A stretch of DNA of 58,570 bases from an uncultured Gammaproteobacteria bacterium. Its GTDB lineage: Bacteria; Pseudomonadota; Gammaproteobacteria; SZUA-229. The notes below the pieces were generated by a model that saw only the letters and a program-made list of their open reading frames with translations, searched no databases and was not told the DNA's origin. Positions 9,321 to 18,162 of the stretch are shown piece by piece. Both the position numbers and the translations under genes were made by a program. Each line of letters begins with the position of its first letter. The stretch's first letter is position 1. The stretch lies in NCBI GenBank assembly GCA_913065105.1, contig CAJXZZ010000005.1, forward strand, positions 1 through 58,570. Reading direction: 5' to 3'.

Positions 9321-9707
9321 TTAAAAAGTGTATTTGAAGATGTTAGAAACCGGTTTATCTAGTTCATTCGCATTTTGAAACATGCTGCCTGGGTTGGGGT
9401 TTTCCACTGAATCGTAATTATATCTCGGAAATAGTTCTGCATTTATCCTTGGTTTTAAGATCAGTTCTTCTTCGTCCTCGCGCCACGGATTGTTTTCATC
9501 GGGCGCGGCGCGCCATTCGTTGTTGTCATCGTAGACCATGTCTGACAGTGGTGTGCGATATGATTCTGGCAAATTAAGTATACCGTTCGCGCCGGCAAAA
9601 ACAGCAGCGCTTGCAAAAAACAACAGTAAGAAACCGTTAAAATAGTTTATTGTTTTATGGTGAACAGTAACAGGGTCTAAGGAATTGTTTTGAAAGCGCG
9701 CAGTCAT
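9321..9707 (-). CDS. Small exported acidic hypothetical protein
   Basis: This 128-residue protein has a hydrophobic segment at about 24-42 that could be a signal anchor or a late signal peptide ending near ASAAVFAGA. The remainder is rich in Asn, Asp, Glu and Pro. I recognise no family. It sits 4 bp after the solute-binding protein gene and 6 bp before the DUF922 gene, so all three are probably translated from one mRNA. That context suggests a periplasmic or envelope partner of one of them. Confidence 0.65.
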   Translation of the reverse strand: MTARFQNNSLDPVTVHHKTINYFNGFLLLFFASAAVFAGANGILNLPESYRTPLSDMVYDDNNEWRAAPDENNPWREDEEELILKPRINAELFPRYNYDSVENPNPGSMFQNANELDKPVSNIFKYTF

Positions 9708-9711
9708 GTTT

Positions 9712-10521
9712 TTATTTTGTTAGCTGGCGTTGCCACTTGAGACTATTGAACCAGTATTCATGCGAGCTTTCGATCCAGTTGTCGGCATCATGAGCGATGA
9801 TCCATGAATTTAAAAAATTTAGCATCTGCTGATTGTTTTGATTGATCGCGAAAGCTTCTTTGGTTGTAAGCAACGGGTGTTTCAATGGCAGGTCAACGAC
9901 GTTTGGGTGTTTCAATGAGATAAACTCAGGGATGGGTGAAGAGGAAACGAAGGCATGTACAGTGCCATTGATAATAGCCGAGGTGGCATCTTTTTCTGTT
10001 TTTCTTAGATCAATTTTTGCATTGGGGAAAATCTTTTTTGCCAGGTCGGCTGACACCGTGCCTTCGACAGCAGTGATGTAGACTTTTTCGTTATTTAGAT
10101 CTTTTATATTTTTGAAGTCTTCAGTTAGAGATAAATTGGTGACCAGGCTGTAGCCTGAGCTCGAATACGGGTTGGAATAATTTATCTCTAGCGCACGTTT
10201 AGGTGTTATTGAAAGCCCCGAAGCGATGATATCGATGTCGCCTTTTTTTAGTGCGGGGATCATTTCGCTCCATTGATATTCTTTGAACTTGATCTTGACA
10301 CCCATGTCGGTCGCTAATTGTTTCGCAACATCGATTTCAAAGCCGATGAGCTCTCCTTTGCCGTTTTTCATTACCCACGGAGGTAAAACAGAAACGCCTA
10401 CTTTTATCTCACCTTTTTTCTGAATGTGATAGAGAACGTCTTTATTGTCTGAGTTCGCATACAGGGTTTGATTGAAAGCGAAAGTAATAATAAGTAAAAG
10501 GAGTGGTCTAAGAAGCTTCAT
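9712..10521 (-). CDS. Family 3 extracellular solute-binding protein
   Basis: This 269-residue protein has a signal peptide (1-22, ending LYA). The mature part matches periplasmic amino-acid-binding proteins, with GEIKVGVSVLPPWVMKNGKGELIGFEIDVAKQLA-type features, DIIASGLSITPKRAL and VEGT. Such proteins capture polar amino acids or related ligands for an ABC importer. No permease or ATPase gene is nearby, so this is an orphan. It may serve an importer elsewhere or act as a sensor. It leads an operon with the small exported protein and the DUF922 protein. Confidence 0.9.
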   Translation of the reverse strand: MKLLRPLLLLIITFAFNQTLYANSDNKDVLYHIQKKGEIKVGVSVLPPWVMKNGKGELIGFEIDVAKQLATDMGVKIKFKEYQWSEMIPALKKGDIDIIASGLSITPKRALEINYSNPYSSSGYSLVTNLSLTEDFKNIKDLNNEKVYITAVEGTVSADLAKKIFPNAKIDLRKTEKDATSAIINGTVHAFVSSSPIPEFISLKHPNVVDLPLKHPLLTTKEAFAINQNNQQMLNFLNSWIIAHDADNWIESSHEYWFNSLKWQRQLTK

Positions 10522-10982
10522 TGCTGGGTTCCAGTAAACGGTGAATAATTAAGCAAATAGTTGAATCTATATACTGCGTTATTTGCCTGGGTAACGCAAT
10601 TCTCAATCAGTATACAAGTTTATAACGTAGGTGGTTGTGGTCCGTCTTGTAAGTGTTGAGACAGTTTATTTATATGCCATGAAGCTCTTATGGATGGTCT
10701 CGATTGCGAGGTCAGAATGGATGAATTATCAAAGCGCACGATATGCCATGAAAATAACTGGTATTTCATTGCTTTACGGTAATCACGGAGCAAAAGTTGA
10801 TTATAACGATTTCCTGATTCTATCTATTAAAGTACACATTTATCTCTAACTTTAATGTATAATTCGCCGGCTAATTAATCCTGAATTTGTGTCGTCGTAG
10901 AGCTGGTTGTGAATAGCCGGCTTTGTCACTTTAAGGGGTTGTGACTTTTTAACGAATTAATGTACATATTACGAGTAGAACC
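10522..10982. other. Divergent intergenic region holding the structured leader of the EF-G gene
   Basis: This 461-bp gap separates the minus-strand solute-binding gene from the EF-G gene. An open frame at 10631-10849 has no family resemblance and an unusual composition, and is not called. On the EF-G side a TATAAT lies at 10858-10863. It is followed by an inverted repeat GCCGGCTA (10866-10873) with TAGCCGGC (10914-10921), then GTCAC (10925-10929) with GTGAC (10941-10945) and five T residues. The leader is about 110 nt. Confidence 0.5.
10858..10863 (+). promoter_or_regulatory. Probable -10 element of the EF-G gene
   Basis: A perfect TATAAT, directly preceded by TG, lies 120 bp upstream of the ATG. 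No convincing -35 is seen at 17 bp. Confidence 0.4.
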
Positions 10983-13073
10983 ATGGCAGACGTAGACTTA
11001 AGCAAATATAGAAATATCGGCATTTTCGCCCACGTGGACGCCGGTAAAACGACGACGACAGAACGTATCCTGAAACTGACCGGAAAAATTCATAAAACCG
11101 GTGAAGTTCATGACGGTGAAGCAACTACCGATTTCATGGAACAGGAGCAAGAACGTGGTATTACTATTCAATCTGCGGCGACTAGCTGTGAGTGGAAGGG
11201 TCACCGTTTAAATATTATTGATACACCGGGACACGTTGACTTCACCATCGAAGTATATCGTTCACTGAAAGTACTGGACGGCGGTATCGGAGTATTCTGT
11301 GGTTCTGGCGGTGTTGAGCCTCAATCTGAGACAAACTGGCGTTATGCCAATGAGTCAGAAGTCTCTCGTATCATCTTTATTAACAAATTAGACCGTATCG
11401 GTGCTGATTTCTACCGCGTGGCTAAACAGGTAGAAGATGTGTTGGGCGCTGTTCCTCTGGTTATGGTTTTACCTATTGGTATCGAAGATAAATTTAAAGG
11501 CTGTGTTGATCTGCTAACCCGTAAAGCCTGGATATGGGATGACGAAGCAGATACTACTGCTTACCGTATCGAAGAGCCGCCTGCAGAGATGGCTGATCAG
11601 ATTGAAGAGTGGCGTGAGAAGTTAATCGAAACTGCAGTAGAGCAGGACGATGATGTTATGGAAATGTACCTTGATGGTACCGAGCCACCGATGGAAGACA
11701 TCAAGCGTTGTATCCGTAAAGGTACACTGACGATGGACTTCTTCCCGACTTACTGTGGTTCTGCATTTAAAGACAAAGGTGTTCAGTTAGTACTGGATGC
11801 TGCTGTTGATTACCTGCCTGATCCAACTGAAGTTAAGCCTCAGCCAGAAGTTGATCTAGAAGGTGTAGAGACAGGTGAATTTGCCATTGTTGATCCAGAC
11901 AAGCCATTGCGCGCACTGGCATTCAAAATTATGGATGACCGTTTTGGTGCATTGACCTTCGTCCGTATCTACTCGGGTCGTATGGGTAAAGGCACGACGG
12001 TATTGAACACCTTTACCGGCAAAACAGAGCGTATCGGCCGTATGGTTGAGATGCATGCCGATGAGCGTATCGAGTTAGATCACGCACAGGCAGGTGACAT
12101 CATCGCGGTTGTGGGTATGAAGAATGTGCAAACTGGTCACACATTGTGTGATGAGAAACAGCCTGCGACATTAGAGCCAATGGTGTTCCCTGATCCAGTT
12201 ATCTCTATCTCTATCTCACCTAACGATAAAGGTGCCTCTGAGAAGCTGGGTATCGCTCTAGGTAAGATGATCAAAGAAGATCCATCCTTCCGTGTTGAGA
12301 CTGATGAAGATTCTGGTGAGACCATCCTGAAAGGAATGGGTGAATTACACCTTGATATCAAGGTTGATATCCTTAGGCGTACTCATGGTATCGATGCGAC
12401 TATCGGTAAACCTCAGGTTGCTTACCGTGAAACCATTACACAACGTACCGAAGATTCTTACACCCATAAGAAACAATCAGGTGGTTCGGGTCAGTTCGGT
12501 AAGATCGATTACGTTATCGAACCAGGCGAGCCAGGTTCTGGTTACGAATTCGAGTCTAAAGTTACCGGCGGTAATGTACCACGTGAATTCTGGCCAGCGA
12601 TTGAAAAAGGCTTCAGGGGTATGTCTGTTAAAGGTGTTTTAGCTGGTTTCCCATGTCTGGACTGGAAAGTGACATTGTTGGATGGTCAGTTCCACGCGGT
12701 TGACTCCTCTGCAGTTGCATTTGAACTGGCAGCGAAAGCCGCTTACCGCCAGACCATGCCGAAGGCAGGTCCTCAGCTGATGGAGCCGATCATGAAGGTT
12801 GATGTATATACACCTGAAGATCACGTCGGTGATGTTATCGGTGACTTAAACCGTCGTCGTGGCATGATCAAATCACAGGAAGCTAACCCAACAGGTGTTC
12901 GCATCAAAGCAGAATGTCCACTGAGTGAGATGTTTGGTTACATCGGTACCCTGCGTACCATGACATCGGGACGTGGTCAGTTCTCTATGGAATTCCTGCA
13001 TTATGTTGCAGCGCCTAGAAACGTGTCTGAAGATGTTATTAAAGAAGTAAAGGAACGCGAAGCGGCTAAATAA
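10983..13073 (+). CDS. fusA2: Elongation factor G, probably the second (paralogous) copy
   Basis: This 696-residue translocase has the G1 motif AHVDAGKTT at 16-24, [20 protein letters not shown] and NKLDR. EF-G domains II to V follow. EF-G uses GTP hydrolysis to move tRNAs and mRNA through the ribosome. It is not in an rpsL-rpsG-fusA-tuf operon. Details such as [12 protein letters not shown] instead of the common NKMDR form suggest the paralogue found in many gammaproteobacteria. Whether it acts in elongation or in ribosome recycling cannot be read from the sequence. It has its own promoter, a structured leader and a strong terminator. Confidence 0.9.
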   Translation: MADVDLSKYRNIGIFAHVDAGKTTTTERILKLTGKIHKTGEVHDGEATTDFMEQEQERGITIQSAATSCEWKGHRLNIIDTPGHVDFTIEVYRSLKVLDGGIGVFCGSGGVEPQSETNWRYANESEVSRIIFINKLDRIGADFYRVAKQVEDVLGAVPLVMVLPIGIEDKFKGCVDLLTRKAWIWDDEADTTAYRIEEPPAEMADQIEEWREKLIETAVEQDDDVMEMYLDGTEPPMEDIKRCIRKGTLTMDFFPTYCGSAFKDKGVQLVLDAAVDYLPDPTEVKPQPEVDLEGVETGEFAIVDPDKPLRALAFKIMDDRFGALTFVRIYSGRMGKGTTVLNTFTGKTERIGRMVEMHADERIELDHAQAGDIIAVVGMKNVQTGHTLCDEKQPATLEPMVFPDPVISISISPNDKGASEKLGIALGKMIKEDPSFRVETDEDSGETILKGMGELHLDIKVDILRRTHGIDATIGKPQVAYRETITQRTEDSYTHKKQSGGSGQFGKIDYVIEPGEPGSGYEFESKVTGGNVPREFWPAIEKGFRGMSVKGVLAGFPCLDWKVTLLDGQFHAVDSSAVAFELAAKAAYRQTMPKAGPQLMEPIMKVDVYTPEDHVGDVIGDLNRRRGMIKSQEANPTGVRIKAECPLSEMFGYIGTLRTMTSGRGQFSMEFLHYVAAPRNVSEDVIKEVKEREAAK

Positions 13074-13093
13074 GTCTGTTTTGAGTTACCACG

Positions 13094-13123
13094 AAAAAGC
13101 CGGCTCTTGAGCCGGCTTTTTTT
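13094..13123 (+). terminator. Intrinsic terminator of the EF-G gene
   Basis: Perfect GC-rich stem GCCGGCTC with its complement GAGCCGGC, flanked by an A-run and a run of seven T residues. The symmetry makes it likely to work for convergent transcription from bioF as well. Confidence 0.92.
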
Positions 13124-13174
13124 ATTGTAGATGCGGGTTTATGCAATGGCACCGTTGTGCGGATAAATTCGTAG

Positions 13175-14350
13175 CTACATCTGATCTATTAACTGATTAA
13201 GCGTATCGACCAATTGATCTATATGCTCACTCGTGTGCTTTGCAGAAAGTGTAATTCTTAGACGCGATGTGCCTTCCGGTACGGTGGGTGGCCGAATGGC
13301 GGTCACCAGGAAACCACGCTCAAATAAATCCTGGCTGATCTGTAGCGCTGAATAGTCGTTACCAATAATGATCGGCTGAATCGCAGTTTCACTGTGCTCG
13401 ATGGGTAGATCTGATTGCGCGCAACAGCGCTTAAAATATGCAATGTTGTCGTTTAAGTTGCTCAGGTGCCGTGATTCGTTCTGAATGATGCGCAGGCTAC
13501 AGCGTGTGGCTTCAGCGATGGCAGCGGGCATGGCGGTGGTATAGATATAGGTCCTGGCCTGCTGGATGATGGTTTCGATAAGCTCATCGCTGCCAGCGAT
13601 AAAAGCACCGGCTGTTCCTAGTGCTTTACCTAAGGTCGCCATGTAAATCGGCACCTCAGTATTCTTTAAATTGAAGTGCTGTAAGCAGCCTTTACCGGTT
13701 TCGCCCAATGTACCAAAGCCGTGGGCATCATCCACCATTAACCAGCTGTTGGTTTTTTTACATAATTTAGCTAAAGCCGGGACGTTGGCGATATCACCGT
13801 CCATACTGAAAACGGCATCGCTTAAAAGTAGTTTTACTGTACCGGTGTGATTACTATTTTTTATTTTTTGCTCAGCACTGGCGACATCATTATGCAGATA
13901 GCGCTGTATACGTGCGCCACTGACCAGGCCGCCATCGATGAGAGAGGCATGATTCAGGCGATCTTCAAAAACGTAATCGCCTTTTTTGACTAAAGCCTGA
14001 CAAAGGCCGAGATTTGCCATGTAGCCGGTGGAAAATAAAAGGGCGCGTGGATAACCGGTGAATTCAGCAAGTTCTTCTTCTAACTGATGATGCGATCTGC
14101 TGTGGCCGTTAACCAGGTGCGCTGAGCCGCTACCGACGCCGTAAGTATTTACGCCGTCGATCATGGCCTGCTTGACTTGCGGGTGGTTTGCCAGACCGAG
14201 ATAATCATTGCTGCAAAAGCTGATGACGTTTTTACCATCAACCATCATCTCTATCTGCTGTGGACTATCTGTAATGCGGCGTGAACGGTACCGGTGCTGT
14301 TGTTTTCTCTCGGTGAGTGCCTTTCTGAGTGTCAGGTTGAGGTCTTTCAA
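13175..14350 (-). CDS. bioF: 8-amino-7-oxononanoate synthase (biotin synthesis)
   Basis: This 391-residue PLP enzyme condenses pimeloyl-ACP with L-alanine to give 8-amino-7-oxononanoate. Family features include CSNDYLGLANHP, the GSGSAHLVNGH segment, DDAHGFGTLG and the PLP-lysine motif TLGKALG. The start is a TTG at 14350; the frame is closed by a stop eight codons upstream and there is no ATG nearby. It lies 33 bp after bioB on the same strand and is surely co-transcribed. The other bio genes are not in the window. Confidence 0.96.
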   Translation of the reverse strand: MKDLNLTLRKALTERKQQHRYRSRRITDSPQQIEMMVDGKNVISFCSNDYLGLANHPQVKQAMIDGVNTYGVGSGSAHLVNGHSRSHHQLEEELAEFTGYPRALLFSTGYMANLGLCQALVKKGDYVFEDRLNHASLIDGGLVSGARIQRYLHNDVASAEQKIKNSNHTGTVKLLLSDAVFSMDGDIANVPALAKLCKKTNSWLMVDDAHGFGTLGETGKGCLQHFNLKNTEVPIYMATLGKALGTAGAFIAGSDELIETIIQQARTYIYTTAMPAAIAEATRCSLRIIQNESRHLSNLNDNIAYFKRCCAQSDLPIEHSETAIQPIIIGNDYSALQISQDLFERGFLVTAIRPPTVPEGTSRLRITLSAKHTSEHIDQLVDTLNQLIDQM

Positions 14351-14383
14351 TGGAGCAACTTTGGTTGCATATCAACGGGTAGT

Positions 14384-15370
14384 TTATGCAAAAACTGCTT
14401 CGTTAGCATGGTCAGAAGAGAATTCGTGTTTTTTGTTGATGCCTAATTTTTCAAATAACAACTGATCATGGTTTTCATCTGGGTTATCAGTGGTTAATAG
14501 TTTGTCGCCATAGAAAATAGAATTTGCGCCGGCCAGAAAACACAGTGCCTGCATCTCATCTGACATTTCAGTGCGGCCTGCAGATAGTCGCACCATCGAT
14601 TCAGGCATTAATATACGCGCTACTGCGATAGTACGGACAAACTGAATTGGCTCGATTTCATCAACGCCGTGTAAAGGTGTGCCTTCAACCTGCACCAGCA
14701 TATTGATCGGCACACTTTCAGGATGTTTAGGTAAGTTGACCAGTTGCTGTAAAAATGAAACACGGTCAGTCTGTTTTTCACCCATGCCAACGATGCCGCC
14801 ACTACAAACATTTATGTTCGCATTTCTTACATATTCTAGTGTGTCGAGTCTGTCCTGAAATGTGCGGGTGGTAATAATGTCACCGTAATACTCAGGTGAG
14901 GTGTCCAGGTTATGGTTGTAATAATCCAGCCCTGCTTCTTTCAGGCGCTGTGACTGGTCATTGGTCAACATGCCCAGGGTAACGCAGGTTTCCAGGCCGA
15001 TACCTTTGACGGCAATAATCATATCGATCACTTTATCGAGGTTTTTGTCGGTAGGATTACGCCATGCTGCGCCCATACAGAAGCGACTGGCGCCATTTTC
15101 CTTTGCCAGCTGGGCTTTTTCGATGACTTCGTCAAGTGGCAATAAACGCTCACGTTCGACAGCAGCGTCATTTTTAGCGCTCTGTGAGCAGTAACCACAG
15201 TCTTCCGGGCAGGCACCGGTTTTAATGCTCAATAAGGTACTTACCTGAACCTGATTAGGGTCGAAGTGCTGGCGATGTATGGATTGTGCCTGAAATAACA
15301 GGTCATTAAAGGGTAAATCAAATAAGGCAGATATTTCTGTTTTTGACCAGTCGTTGCGTAATTCTGACAT
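14384..15370 (-). CDS. bioB: Biotin synthase
   Basis: This 328-residue radical-SAM enzyme inserts sulfur into dethiobiotin. The CxxxCxxC motif for the 4Fe-4S cluster is C54, C58 and C61 in [11 protein letters not shown]. The second conserved cluster region, with NLDTSPEYY and [10 protein letters not shown], is also present. It is the first gene of a bioB-bioF operon and diverges from comF across about 73 bp. No clear BirA operator palindrome is visible in that gap. Confidence 0.97.
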   Translation of the reverse strand: MSELRNDWSKTEISALFDLPFNDLLFQAQSIHRQHFDPNQVQVSTLLSIKTGACPEDCGYCSQSAKNDAAVERERLLPLDEVIEKAQLAKENGASRFCMGAAWRNPTDKNLDKVIDMIIAVKGIGLETCVTLGMLTNDQSQRLKEAGLDYYNHNLDTSPEYYGDIITTRTFQDRLDTLEYVRNANINVCSGGIVGMGEKQTDRVSFLQQLVNLPKHPESVPINMLVQVEGTPLHGVDEIEPIQFVRTIAVARILMPESMVRLSAGRTEMSDEMQALCFLAGANSIFYGDKLLTTDNPDENHDQLLFEKLGINKKHEFSSDHANEAVFA

Positions 15371-15443
15371 TAGTAATGGTTTTCTTTATGTTGGCTAGAT
15401 ACAATTGAGGCTATTTTACACTACACATGGATGAGTAGCCAAA

Positions 15444-16193
15444 ATGGAATTTGCACAAAAGCTGTTATCAAATCTATTTCCTTCGCGCTGTCTTTTCTGC
15501 CAGAAAACGGTGAACACGCTTACTGTCAGTGGCTCATCTGGTAATAAAAATATAGACGTCTGTGCGGATTGTTACAAAGACCTGCCGCACAACAGTAACT
15601 GCTGCATACGCTGTGCTCTACCATTGGCGGAAGATATCAACAATAAGGTTTTATGTGGTCGCTGTTTGCAAAAGCTGCCAGCATTTGATTATGGTTATAG
15701 TCTGTTTCGGTATGAAGACGATGTCATCGGTCTTGTGCACCAGTTAAAGTTTGCTGAAAAGATAAGCTACGCGCGAAGTATCGGTGAGATGCTGCTAACT
15801 AAGATCGAGCGAGAGGTATTGCCAGAGCAGGGAAGACCAGACTGTTTATTACCGGTACCTTTACATCGGTCTCGACTGCGACAACGTGGTTTTAATCAGT
15901 CGATGGAAATATCACGCATCATCGCTAAAAAACTTGAAATACCAATTGATTATGATGCCGTGGTTCGCCAGCGGATCACCGTATCTCAGACGGGATTAAA
16001 TGCACAGCAACGGCGGAAAAATATCAAAGATGCTTTTCGTGTGGTGGTCGATAACAACTATAAACATGTGCTGATTATTGATGATGTTGTAACTACCGGT
16101 TCAACTGTCAATGAACTAGCAAGGATATTGAAGAAAAGTAAAGTAGAGCGTGTCGGTGTGTTAAGTATTGCACGGGCACCAGTGAAGGGTTAA
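15444..16193 (+). CDS. comF: ComF family phosphoribosyltransferase-like protein
   Basis: This 249-residue protein has an N-terminal zinc-finger-like region with CxxC pairs (CLFCQ, CADC, CCIRC, CGRC) and a C-terminal type I PRTase domain with VLIIDDVVTTGSTVNE. ComF/GntX proteins take part in DNA uptake or processing in competent bacteria. Together with dprA at 30260-31414 it is consistent with natural transformation, although both genes are also widely kept for other reasons. It lies next to bioB as in many gammaproteobacteria (the bioF-bioB/gntX neighbourhood). Confidence 0.93.
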   Translation: MEFAQKLLSNLFPSRCLFCQKTVNTLTVSGSSGNKNIDVCADCYKDLPHNSNCCIRCALPLAEDINNKVLCGRCLQKLPAFDYGYSLFRYEDDVIGLVHQLKFAEKISYARSIGEMLLTKIEREVLPEQGRPDCLLPVPLHRSRLRQRGFNQSMEISRIIAKKLEIPIDYDAVVRQRITVSQTGLNAQQRRKNIKDAFRVVVDNNYKHVLIIDDVVTTGSTVNELARILKKSKVERVGVLSIARAPVKG

Positions 16194-16194
16194 A

Positions 16195-16236
16195 CGTCAT
16201 CGCCAGACTTCGCTCGCAATGGCGGAGAAGTAATTT
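16195..16236. repeat. Fragment of a dispersed TTGCGAGCGAAG-type repeat with hairpin potential
   Basis: In the reverse sense the sequence reads CGCCATTGCGAGCGAAG and continues to GGCGATGACG. This matches the core of a short repeat seen between genes in many bacteria. CGCCA (16201-16205) and TGGCG (16220-16224) can pair, and a run of seven T residues follows about 10 bp later. It may act as a weak terminator between convergent comF and ubiA. Confidence 0.55.
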
Positions 16237-16238
16237 TT

Positions 16239-17330
16239 TTAGACCCTGTCAGCAAACTGATAATCTAGAAACACACCGATAAACAGAACCAGGCCAAACC
16301 AGTTGTTATTTAAAAACGCCTGAAAGCAGCGCTCGCGTTCTCTATCCTTGATTAAATATTGTTGATAAGCAGAAAACAAGCTGGCGGCCGTCACGCCTAA
16401 ATAATAAAAACCGCTAAGTTCAGCACGAAGACCGATGAGTATTAAATTTACAATTAGTAGAAGCTGGATTATGCCAATAATTAATTTATCCTGGTTGCCA
16501 AATAAAATTGCTGTTGATTTAACGCCAATCTTAATGTCATCGTCATAATCTACCATGGCATACATTGTGTCGTAGGCGGTCGCCCATAAAATGGTGGCTA
16601 AAAAAATCAACCAGGTGACAGCGGTAACTTCATTCGCCTGAGCGGTATATGCCATCGGTGCGGCCCAACCAAAAGCGGCACCTAAATGTATCTGGGGTAA
16701 ATAATGATAACGTTTCATGAAGGGGTAGCTGACGGCAAGAATAATGCCGCCGATAGACATCCAGATGGTTAATTCATTCATCAGTAGCACTAATGCAAAA
16801 GCAGCCAAACTGAGGATGGTAAATACTAGTAGCGTTTCTTTTTCAGTAATCTTTCCTGAGGTAAGCGGACGTTGTTTTGTACGTTCAACTTTGCTATCAA
16901 TATGCCGGTCAGCGTAATCATTGATTGCACAGCCTGCAGAGCGCATCAAAATAACACCCATAACAAATACAAATAAAACTAGAGGGTCGGGCCATCCTTC
17001 GGCGGCAATCCATAGAGCGATTAGTGTGGGCCACAATAATAAAAGGATGCCAATCGGTTTATCCAGACGTGTCAGCTGGACATAAAGCCCGATTTTTTTA
17101 TAACTGTGGGTTTGTTGAAAAGAAGTGGCCCATTGATTTATGATTACAAATAAATGGCGATAGGCTGCCTCTAGTTTATCCAGTAACGGATGGCTGGCAA
17201 GATAGTCGATAAATTTATCAATTTGTTTAAGGGTGGATATAAAAAAAGGTAGAAAAATTTGCCGCCAGAAAACTTTAATCTTTGACTGAGATGCAGAAAT
17301 AAGGTTTGAAAATGATGTAGACGTATCCAT
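16239..17330 (-). CDS. ubiA: 4-hydroxybenzoate octaprenyltransferase with N-terminal extension
   Basis: This 363-residue membrane enzyme prenylates 4-hydroxybenzoate in ubiquinone synthesis. The UbiA motifs are clear: LDKPIG at 89-94, NDYADRHID for the first Asp-rich Mg-diphosphate site and DYDDDIKIGVKS for the second. About eight to nine transmembrane helices are present. The usual protein begins roughly ten residues before LDKPIG. Here about 78 extra residues precede it, amphipathic and including a hydrophobic FLPFFIS patch. I found no ATG, GTG or TTG codon in the extension that would give a normal start. chorismate lyase (ubiC) is not adjacent. Confidence 0.93.
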   Translation of the reverse strand: MDTSTSFSNLISASQSKIKVFWRQIFLPFFISTLKQIDKFIDYLASHPLLDKLEAAYRHLFVIINQWATSFQQTHSYKKIGLYVQLTRLDKPIGILLLLWPTLIALWIAAEGWPDPLVLFVFVMGVILMRSAGCAINDYADRHIDSKVERTKQRPLTSGKITEKETLLVFTILSLAAFALVLLMNELTIWMSIGGIILAVSYPFMKRYHYLPQIHLGAAFGWAAPMAYTAQANEVTAVTWLIFLATILWATAYDTMYAMVDYDDDIKIGVKSTAILFGNQDKLIIGIIQLLLIVNLILIGLRAELSGFYYLGVTAASLFSAYQQYLIKDRERERCFQAFLNNNWFGLVLFIGVFLDYQFADRV

Positions 17331-17450
17331 TGAAGAGATTTTACCTGATTCTTATATATTATCTTGCTATGTTATCAATATGTCAGACAAAATCAGTGGT
17401 ATAGTTTTTATCGGCCCGAATTTTATAGCACTTAATAAGTCATTTATATC

Positions 17451-17990
17451 ATGAAAAATATACGTCGTTTTGAAAATTATATGCCTCAGATTGATGAAAC
17501 AGCATTTATCGATGAAAGTGCAGTAGTCACAGGCAATGTCGTTATTGGAGAAGACAGTTCTGTCTGGCCATGTTGTTCGATTCGAGGTGATATTCATTCG
17601 ATCACTATCGGTGAGAGAAGTAATATACAGGATGGCAGTATATTGCATGTAACACATGATAGTGAATATGCGCCAGGCGGTAACAAGCTGACGATTGGCA
17701 ACGATATTACCGTTGGGCATAACGTTGTTTTACATGCCTGTACGGTTGAGAATCTGTGCTTGATCGGCATGGGTTCGGTAGTGCTGGATGGTGCTGTTGT
17801 ACAGTCGGGAGCGATGGTCGGTGCGGGTAGTCTGGTACCACCGAATAAAGTTCTTGAGGGCGGGTTTATGTGGTTAGGCAGTCCGGTTAAAAAAGTTCGT
17901 GAACTCACTGACAAGGAAAAAGCTTTTCTTGGTTATTCGGCCGGGCATTATGTCGATCTTAAAAATCGCCACTTTAAGCAAAGCAGGTAA
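17451..17990 (+). CDS. Gamma carbonic anhydrase-like protein (YrdA/PaaY family)
   Basis: This 179-residue protein is a left-handed beta-helix hexapeptide-repeat protein, with many V/I-G-x-x-x units between residues 15 and 140. The His ligands typical of gamma-type carbonic anhydrases are present in LHVTHD and VGHNVVLHAC. Such proteins form trimers with a metal at each interface. E. coli YrdA and relatives often show weak or no carbonic anhydrase activity, so catalysis is inferred. It diverges from ubiA over 120 bp. Confidence 0.9.
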   Translation: MKNIRRFENYMPQIDETAFIDESAVVTGNVVIGEDSSVWPCCSIRGDIHSITIGERSNIQDGSILHVTHDSEYAPGGNKLTIGNDITVGHNVVLHACTVENLCLIGMGSVVLDGAVVQSGAMVGAGSLVPPNKVLEGGFMWLGSPVKKVRELTDKEKAFLGYSAGHYVDLKNRHFKQSR

Positions 17991-18046
17991 TACATTTATG
18001 TTGCCTTGTTACTCATTATTCGATTCCGTGAATTATTAATTTGGGC

Positions 18047-18070
18047 GTCATAAATCTGTCAATTTGTGAC
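18047..18070. promoter_or_regulatory. Imperfect palindrome upstream of the GAF-GGDEF-EAL gene
   Basis: GTCATAAAT and AATTTGTGAC form an imperfect inverted repeat about 95 bp before the GTG start. It could be an operator. The role is not known and chance cannot be excluded. Confidence 0.25.
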
Positions 18071-18162
18071 GTATTAGCGACTATTTTTCCTGATTATATA
18101 CTATACTCCTCACTATAACGGACATAACTTATTGATTAATATTGGAATAAATCCAGGTTCTA

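Noticed and set aside
10631-10849. Open frame of 72 residues upstream of the EF-G gene
   Set aside because: No family resemblance and an odd composition, and no clear ribosome binding site.
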